A stretch of DNA of 26,849 nt from an uncultured Collinsella sp. (GTDB lineage: Bacteria > Actinomycetota > Coriobacteriia > Coriobacteriales > Coriobacteriaceae), in contig UQUX01000008.1 in the NCBI GenBank assembly GCA_900544425.1, forward strand, positions 1 to 26,849. Reading direction: 5' to 3'. Made by a program: the position numbers and the translations under genes. Below, in pieces: positions 22,000 through 26,849 of this stretch. Numbering within the stretch: position 1 is the first letter of the stretch; every line of letters begins with the position of its first letter. Under the pieces are notes generated by a model that worked only from the letters and a program-made list of their open reading frames with translations, was not told the DNA's origin and searched no databases.

Positions 22000-22066
22000 G
22001 GCGCGCGGCGCGAAGCGCCAAACGCGCCGCCGGGACAGACCCCATCCAAAACGCGCGAAGCGCGCC
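22000..22066. repeat. Tandem GC-rich mini-hairpins with GAA triloops
   Basis: GGCGC-GAA-GCGCC at 22007-22019, enclosed by GGCGCG/CGCGCC (22000-22005 with 22023-22028), and CGCGC-GAA-GCGCG at 22052-22064 flank a CGGGACAGACCCC repeat. The 5-bp stem with GAA loop is the same shape as the cap of the nested-hairpin elements. No coding potential is seen. Confidence 0.5.
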
Positions 22067-22109
22067 ATTAATTCCCCCAGCAGTAATCCACTGAAGACCG
22101 GACATCGCA

Positions 22110-22236
22110 GGGCCCGCCATTAGTTTACTTTTAGGCACACTCCGCAGGACGCAAGAAGCCCTCGCCGCACGAAGTGCGCAGCGAGGGCTTCTTGCATGTC
22201 CGAGGACGTGCCTAAAAGTAAACTAATGGCGGGCCC
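22110..22236 (-). repeat. Nested-hairpin element, copy B (3' end of ppc)
   Basis: The outer arms 22110-22138 and 22208-22236 are perfect 29-bp reverse complements. The conserved core matches copy A: TCCGCAGGACG (22141-22151), the cap CGCACGAAGTGCGCA (22166-22180) and CATGTCCGAGGAC (22195-22207). The 14-bp inner stem, 22052-type in shape but located at 22152-22165 with 22181-22194, is perfect yet differs in sequence from copy A. It begins 22 bp beyond the ppc stop on the minus strand. No U-tract follows either stem on the minus strand, so this is not a standard intrinsic terminator. Confidence 0.75.
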
Positions 22237-22257
22237 GGACGACTACAGGGCTATCGA

Positions 22258-25071
22258 TTACCCCGTGTTCTGCAGACCTGCCGAGACGCCGGTCACAGTC
22301 GAAAGGATCAGGCTCATGTACTCGGCCTTCTTCTCTTCGGCCATCTCGTCCTGGTTCATACGCACCTCACGAAGGGCGCGGACCTGGGCGATGGACAGGG
22401 CGTCGACATAGGGGTTACGCACGCGAACGGCGCAGCCGAGCACGCGACGACGCTGCAGCGGCCACTCGTCACCGACGATGGCAAGGACCCACTTACGCGT
22501 GAGCTGCATCTCGGTAAAGACCTTCTCGGACAGATCCTGGCGATCGCCCAGGTGCAGATACATCTTGGCGATGCGCTGATCGGTCTTGGCGATCGACATC
22601 TCAATATTGTCGATAAAGGTGCGGAAGAACGGCCACTCCTGGTAGGCAGCCTTGAGCTGGTCAAGATCGCCAAGCTGCTCGCAGGCGGTGCCCAGGCCGT
22701 ACCAAGCGGCCAGGTTAATGCGCGCCTGGCTCCAGCTGAAGATCCACGGAATGGTACGCAGGTCGTCGAGTGACTTCGCACCCAGACCGCGCTTGGCCGG
22801 ACGCGAGCCGATCGGCAGCAGACCGACCTCAGTCAGCGGCGTCACGGTCGAGAACCACGGTGTAAAGTCCTCGGTGTTCAGCAGGTCCAGATAGCGCTCG
22901 TGGCTTGCGGTGTTGAGCTTCTCGGCCATATCCCAGAACTTCTGCGTGGTCTCGGTGTTGGTCTTCTCGACACTCGGGGCCGACTGCAAAAGCGTTGCGG
23001 CAGCAACGGACTCAACATGGCGCTGAGCCAGCGTGCGGTTGCCGTAACGAGCAAAGATAACCTCGCCCTGCTCGGTGAGCTTAAAGAAGCAGTTGACCGA
23101 GCCCTTGGGCTGCGCCAGCACGGCCTTGTTGGCCGGGCCGCCGCCACGGCCCACGGCACCGCCGCGACCGTGCATGAGCACCAGGTCGATATCGTTCTTC
23201 TCGGCCCACTTGGCGATGCGCTCCTGCGCGGAGTGCAGCGCGAGCATGGCCGTGGTAGGACCGGCGTCCTTGGAGGAATCGGAGTAGCCCAGCATAACCT
23301 CCATGCGGCGGTTGGTCTGGGCAAGGCGCTTCTGCACCACGGGCAGCGTGAGCATCTGGTCGAGCACGTCGACGCAGCCCTCGAGGTCCTCGAGCTGCTC
23401 GAACAGCGGGATTACGTCGAGCTCGGGAACATCCTCCTCGTGTGCAAAGGACAGGTGAGCAAGCTCAAAGACGTCGGCCACATGCTGGGCGCTCTTGGTA
23501 AACGAGATGATGTAGCGGTGCGCCATCTTCTTGCCGTAGCGTTTTTGGATGGAGCCAATAGCGCGGAAGGTGTCGATGACCTCGCGCGTCATGGGCTGCA
23601 GATCGCCATGGATACCATTCTCGTGGATATCCTTGAGGGCGCGGGCATGCACCACGGAGTGCTGACGGAACTCCATCTCGACCATATGGAAGCCGAAGGA
23701 CTCGACCTGCCAGATGATGGTCTGCACCGGACCGTAGGCGGCACGGACGGCACCGCAGGCAGCCAGCGAACGCTGGACGACGCGCAAGTCCTCCAGGAAC
23801 TCATCGGCGCTGTGGTACATGGTGTCGGTGATGCGGCGCACGGTGGCGTTCAGGCGGTCGGCCATGACGAGCATGACGGCGCGATGCGGCTCGTGCTCGG
23901 AGATCAGCTCGGCGCGGGCCGTGTACCGAGGGCTCATCTCGACCTGATGGTTCCACAGGTTAATGAGCTCGGCAGAAGGCTTGCTGTAGGTGGCCTCGAG
24001 CGTAAGGTTGTGGCCGATGCGGCGGCACTTGTCCTCGAGCTTGAGCACCATGTGAGTGAAGTACTTGGCGGCGACTTCGCGGCTCACCTTGGCGGTGACG
24101 TTGGGGTTGCCGTCGCGGTCGGAGCCGATCCAGCTGCCGGGATGAAAGAACGCCGGGCACAGCGGCGGCACGGTACCGGCCTTGTCGCCCAGCACCCAGT
24201 CGTCAAAACGACGGTAGATGACGGGGATAACGTCGAACAGCGTGTTATCGAAGATGTCGATGATGGTATCGGCTTCCTCGACCGGCGTGGGCTTCTTGAG
24301 CGCGATGGGGCTCGTACGCACCAGGGCGTCGATCTCCTGCAGCATATGGCGCTCGTTCTCCACCAGGTCGGAGCCGCCCAAACGCGGACGCTCCTCCAGC
24401 AGGTTGGAGATACGGCGAATCTTGCCCTCGACGGCCTTACGACGGGCCTCGGTGGGATGTGCGGTAAAGACAGGGTGGAACTCGAGCTTGCCGAGCAGCT
24501 CATTGGCACCCTCGACGCCCATCTCGTTTACCAACTGGTGATAGGCGACGGTGAGTTCGTTGGCGGGATCGACCTCGGTATCGGTCGATGCGCCGGCCTC
24601 GCGCTCGCGCAGCTGCGCCACACGGTAGTTCTCCTCCGACAGGTTTGCCAAGTGGAAGAAGCTCGTAAAGGCGCGAACGATGACCTGCTGCTTATCAAGC
24701 GGCAGGCTGTCAATCAAATCGACGGCTTCGCGAAACGCCACGGCGGTGGGCTCGTCGGCAGTGGGCACGCCCTGTTCGTCAACGGACTCGTCGGCAGCGC
24801 GGCTACCGGGGTTGCCAGCATTGACCACAATCTCGGCTGTCAAAATCTTGTCGAACAGGTCCGCGATCTCGGGATCATACTCGCTAAGCACACGACGTTC
24901 CAGGCGCAGGAACAGCGCCAGATTATCGCGCAGCTCCTCGGGGATCTCGATCTCGGCGAGACGCTCCCTGGACTCGGCATTCGAGCCGATTCGGTTAACG
25001 AGGCGGTTGACCACGGCAGCGACGCGCGCCGCGGCTTCGGGTACAGACTGGTTGCTTAGGTTCTCAGCCAC
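22258..25071 (-). CDS. ppc: Phosphoenolpyruvate carboxylase
   Basis: The protein is about 937 aa. It fixes bicarbonate onto PEP to make oxaloacetate, an anaplerotic entry towards succinate in anaerobes. Catalytic motifs are intact: FTAHPTEARRK with the catalytic His, PGSWIGSDRDGNPNV, GYSDSSKDAGP, the mobile loop MHGRGGAVGRGGGP, and the C-terminal QNTG. There is no plant-type N-terminal phosphorylation site. The start is ambiguous. The ATG at 25083 has AAGGAGG only one base upstream, too close to work well, while a GTG at 25071 has GGGAGG four bases upstream; I use the GTG. A promoter with a dyad lies upstream, and a nested-hairpin element follows the stop. Confidence 0.97.
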   Translation of the reverse strand: MAENLSNQSVPEAAARVAAVVNRLVNRIGSNAESRERLAEIEIPEELRDNLALFLRLERRVLSEYDPEIADLFDKILTAEIVVNAGNPGSRAADESVDEQGVPTADEPTAVAFREAVDLIDSLPLDKQQVIVRAFTSFFHLANLSEENYRVAQLREREAGASTDTEVDPANELTVAYHQLVNEMGVEGANELLGKLEFHPVFTAHPTEARRKAVEGKIRRISNLLEERPRLGGSDLVENERHMLQEIDALVRTSPIALKKPTPVEEADTIIDIFDNTLFDVIPVIYRRFDDWVLGDKAGTVPPLCPAFFHPGSWIGSDRDGNPNVTAKVSREVAAKYFTHMVLKLEDKCRRIGHNLTLEATYSKPSAELINLWNHQVEMSPRYTARAELISEHEPHRAVMLVMADRLNATVRRITDTMYHSADEFLEDLRVVQRSLAACGAVRAAYGPVQTIIWQVESFGFHMVEMEFRQHSVVHARALKDIHENGIHGDLQPMTREVIDTFRAIGSIQKRYGKKMAHRYIISFTKSAQHVADVFELAHLSFAHEEDVPELDVIPLFEQLEDLEGCVDVLDQMLTLPVVQKRLAQTNRRMEVMLGYSDSSKDAGPTTAMLALHSAQERIAKWAEKNDIDLVLMHGRGGAVGRGGGPANKAVLAQPKGSVNCFFKLTEQGEVIFARYGNRTLAQRHVESVAAATLLQSAPSVEKTNTETTQKFWDMAEKLNTASHERYLDLLNTEDFTPWFSTVTPLTEVGLLPIGSRPAKRGLGAKSLDDLRTIPWIFSWSQARINLAAWYGLGTACEQLGDLDQLKAAYQEWPFFRTFIDNIEMSIAKTDQRIAKMYLHLGDRQDLSEKVFTEMQLTRKWVLAIVGDEWPLQRRRVLGCAVRVRNPYVDALSIAQVRALREVRMNQDEMAEEKKAEYMSLILSTVTGVSAGLQNTG

Positions 25072-25115
25072 GTTTCCTCCCATTCCTCCTTCTATGCACG
25101 TAACATGCGGTATTC

Positions 25116-25178
25116 ATTATAGGCGCTTGAGAAATACTTTCGACACTGATTGCGCTTTATCACACAAAAGTATTTTCT
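25116..25178 (-). promoter_or_regulatory. ppc promoter with overlapping dyad
   Basis: A perfect TATAAT lies at 25121-25116 on the minus strand, about 33 bp before the ATG at 25083. AGAAATACTTT (25130-25140) and AAAGTATTTTCT (25167-25178) are inverted copies that differ by one inserted base and flank 26 bp. The near arm falls between -10 and -35 and the far arm upstream, as in a repressor-controlled promoter. The -35 box is weak (TGTCGA at 25145-25140). Confidence 0.55.
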
Positions 25179-25235
25179 GCATTGCAAGGGTTTTTGCCCC
25201 AAATGGTCGTATTTCTCGGTGGGCGGCATACGTAA

Positions 25236-25271
25236 ACGGGGGCATTCCGCATAAAAGCGAAACACCCCCGT
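25236..25271 (-). terminator. hisS terminator
   Basis: ACGGGGG and CCCCCGT form the base of an imperfect stem with an inner GCGGAA/TTTCGC part. On the minus strand TTTACG follows. It lies about 57 bp past the hisS stop. The U-tract is short, so strength is uncertain. Confidence 0.6.
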
Positions 25272-25328
25272 AACAATTACTCTCCATGAGCAGGGCACGT
25301 TAGCAGGCCCGCAGCTCAAAAAGATGCG

Positions 25329-26642
25329 CTACAGACGCTCGCGAACCGCCTCGACGACGTTGGCCAGATCGGCAAGAACCTCTTCGTGGCTCTCCATGTC
25401 GCGCACCTTGACCTTGCCGGCGGCAAGCTCGTCGCCGCCCAGGACCAGGATGAGCTTGGCGCCTACCTTATCGGCCTGCTTAAACTGGGCCTTGAGCGAA
25501 CGGCCCTGATAGTCGGCCTCGGTCACAATCCCTGCGGCGCGAAGCTGCTGCGTAATGGCAAAGACGTTCTGACGCAGCTCCTTGCCGGCATTGGCGACGT
25601 AGACGCACGGGACCTCCTCGGCACCCAGGTCGCTGCCAAAGGCCTGCAGGGCCAGCAGGGCGCGCTCAAAACCGACGGCGAAGCCGACGCCTGCCGTGGG
25701 CTTGCCGCCCTCGAGCTCGACGAGGCCATCGTAGCGACCGCCACCACCGATGGAGCCGACACCGGCGCCGGGAGCCTCGACCTCAAAGACAGTACGGGTG
25801 TAGTAGTCCAGGCCGCGCACTAAGGTGGGATCCTCGACATACTCGATACCCGCCGCATCCAAATAGCGCTTGACCTGCTCGTAGTGCTCGCGGCACTCGT
25901 CGCACAGGTTGTCGCCCATCAGCGGGGCGTCGGCCATGATCTCACGGCAATGGTCGTTCTTGCAGTCGAAGGCGCGCAGCGGGTTGAGCTCGGCGCGCTC
26001 GCGGCACTCATCGCACATCTCGTCGGCGTGATCGAGGATAAACTGCTTGACCTGCTCGCGGTAAGCCGGACGGCACTGAGCGTCGCCCATCGAGTTAATG
26101 AGCAGACGAAGCTTGGAAAGATCGAAGCCCAGGCGCTTGTAAAACTCCATGAGCATGATGATGCACTCGGCGTCTGCCGCCGGATCGGGAGCGCCGAGCC
26201 ACTCGATGCCCACCTGGTGGAACTGGCGCAGGCGGCCCTTCTGGGGACGCTCGCCGCGGAACATGGCCTCGGCGTAGTACGCCTTAAACGGCGTGGAGCC
26301 CTGGGGCACCAGATTGTTCTCGACGACAGCGCGCACCACGCCGGCCGTGCCCTCGGGGCGAAGCGCCAGGCGCTGCTTGGGCTTGAGTTTGGTGTCGGTG
26401 CCCTCGGTAAAGACGCGCTCCAGGTTGGCACCGCTGAACACGCGGAACATTTCCTTGCGCACGACGTCGGTCGACTGGCCGATACCGTGGACAAACACGT
26501 CCACCTGCTCGATCGCGGGCGTCTCGATGGGTTTAAAACCAAACGGCTCGAACACGCCGGCCGCAATCTGCTGCATCTTTTGCCAGGCGCGCATCTCGGC
26601 GCCGATAAGGTCGCGGGTTCCCTCCGCCTTCTGTGCCTGCAT
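25329..26642 (-). CDS. hisS: Histidyl-tRNA synthetase
   Basis: The protein is 437 aa, class IIa. It charges tRNA-His. Motif 2 is FRGERPQKGRLRQFHQVGIE, and the histidine-specific signatures are LVRGLDYYTRTVFE (HisA) and GGGGRYDGL (HisB). A cysteine-rich insertion near 215-265 (CDECRE, DCKNDHC, CDECREHYE) is normal for the Firmicutes/Actinobacteria type. The C-terminal anticodon domain begins near 340. The ATG at 26642 is preferred to a TTG two codons earlier because AAAGG lies 9 bases upstream of the ATG. A perfect TATAAT lies upstream and a terminator downstream, so it is probably a single-gene unit. Confidence 0.96.
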   Translation of the reverse strand: MQAQKAEGTRDLIGAEMRAWQKMQQIAAGVFEPFGFKPIETPAIEQVDVFVHGIGQSTDVVRKEMFRVFSGANLERVFTEGTDTKLKPKQRLALRPEGTAGVVRAVVENNLVPQGSTPFKAYYAEAMFRGERPQKGRLRQFHQVGIEWLGAPDPAADAECIIMLMEFYKRLGFDLSKLRLLINSMGDAQCRPAYREQVKQFILDHADEMCDECRERAELNPLRAFDCKNDHCREIMADAPLMGDNLCDECREHYEQVKRYLDAAGIEYVEDPTLVRGLDYYTRTVFEVEAPGAGVGSIGGGGRYDGLVELEGGKPTAGVGFAVGFERALLALQAFGSDLGAEEVPCVYVANAGKELRQNVFAITQQLRAAGIVTEADYQGRSLKAQFKQADKVGAKLILVLGGDELAAGKVKVRDMESHEEVLADLANVVEAVRERL

Positions 26643-26684
26643 GGGCAAACACCTTTCTTTTGTATCGCGTCATAGGTAACGGTC

Positions 26685-26690
26685 ATTATA
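26685..26690 (-). promoter_or_regulatory. hisS -10 box
   Basis: TATAAT reads on the minus strand 43 bp before the hisS ATG, giving a leader of about 36 bases. No good -35 hexamer is visible at the usual distance, because the region upstream is the arm of the 26701-26774 hairpin. Confidence 0.5.
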
Positions 26691-26700
26691 CGGCACAAAT

Positions 26701-26774
26701 ACAAACAGCGGCGGCGCGTCTGACCGAACGAGGGTATGGGGACTCGTTCGGCCAGACGCGCCGCCGCTGTTTGT
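26701..26774 (-). terminator. Very long hairpin, terminator of a minus-strand gene beyond the window
   Basis: The arms 26701-26731 and 26744-26774 pair over 31 positions with a single mismatch and a 12-base loop. On the minus strand the stem runs into GTTTGTATTTGTG, a T-rich tail. It would end the gene to the right of the window and abuts the hisS promoter. Confidence 0.65.
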
Positions 26775-26837
26775 GATCCCTTTTCCTCCGTCCCCTTCGG
26801 ATCACGTGATCCCTTGGGGACGGAGGAATAGGGATCA
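26774..26837. repeat. Inverted pair of the TGATCC / CCTCCGTCCCC repeat
   Basis: The arms 26774-26795 and 26816-26837 are reverse complements at 21 of 22 positions. The left arm has the same TGATCC...TTCCTCCGTCCCC as the small palindrome at 2253-2283. It is a head-to-head pair, with GGATCACGTGATCC in the middle. No gene is visible here. Confidence 0.6.
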
Positions 26838-26849
26838 TTTCGTAGGCCC

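Noticed and set aside
21837..22094. 85-codon plus-strand frame in the ppc-larA gap
   Set aside because: It has a TTG start without a ribosome site, its coding runs through hairpins and repeats, and it has no family resemblance.
22900..25059. Long plus-strand frame opposite ppc
   Set aside because: PEP carboxylase motifs are intact on the minus strand, and the antisense translation is low-complexity and without domains.
25092..25319. 75-codon minus-strand frame upstream of ppc with a repeated CRKYF motif
   Set aside because: The repeated peptide comes from the two arms of the promoter dyad and from chance. The frame covers the ppc promoter and the hisS terminator.

Overview
The window looks like a chromosomal segment of a high-GC Gram-positive gut actinobacterium of the Coriobacteriia, most likely Collinsella. 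This is inferred from the mix of genes (GSI-type and GlnR-like pair, feoA-feoA-feoB with a FeoB-associated Cys-rich protein, lactate racemase genes, several flavoenzyme and regulator types), the base composition, and many palindromic intergenic repeats with a GGGACAG core. No database search was possible. Coding is dense, mostly on the minus strand. There is no phage, IS transposase, CRISPR, tRNA or rRNA that I can see.

Layout. 1-1906: 5' part of ligA (minus), its C-terminus running out of the window. 1907-2353: non-coding, with a 203-bp MITE-like inverted-repeat element, a small dispersed palindrome and the htrA terminator. 2354-3814: membrane-anchored HtrA protease. 4023-6073: a GSI-like protein followed by an OmpR-type regulator with an atypical receiver, resembling actinobacterial GlnR. 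6208-8049: LacI and GntR/FCD regulators without recognisable target genes beside them. 8259-10208: Old Yellow Enzyme-type Fe-S flavoprotein. 10311-13640: ferrous iron uptake locus feoA-feoA-feoB plus a FeoB-associated membrane protein. 13829-14077: an HPr-like protein. 14384-16171: aspS. 16428-17063: serB (plus). 17178-21791: a lactate-racemase locus, with larB-larC-tetR on plus converging on larD-larA on minus. 22258-25071: ppc. 25329-26642: hisS. 26643-26849: long hairpins.

How the genes work together. LarB and LarC are maturation enzymes for the nickel-pincer nucleotide used by LarA, which interconverts L- and D-lactate, and LarD is a lactate/glycerol-type channel. The TetR gene begins three bases after the larC stop and is the natural candidate for local regulator; a perfect dyad lies just upstream of larB. 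LarE and the LarC2 (CTP-binding) half of LarC are not in this window. The feo genes are preceded by a perfect 15-bp inverted repeat that is probably a metal-regulator operator.

Most notable. (i) Two copies (19588-19710 and 22110-22236) of a nested hairpin element. Short loop and hinge sequences are identical in both copies, while the two long arms differ completely in sequence between copies yet remain self-complementary. Both lie about 20 bp after the stop of a minus-strand gene, and one lacks any terminator-like U-tract. (ii) The glutamine-synthetase-like protein lacks three of the six classical metal ligands and is paired with a regulator whose receiver is also degenerate, which suggests a sensor/regulator module rather than simple biosynthesis. 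(iii) The HPr-like protein keeps His15 but has Asp where regulatory Ser46 normally is, a natural counterpart of the classic phosphomimetic. (iv) LarC is encoded without its C-terminal half.
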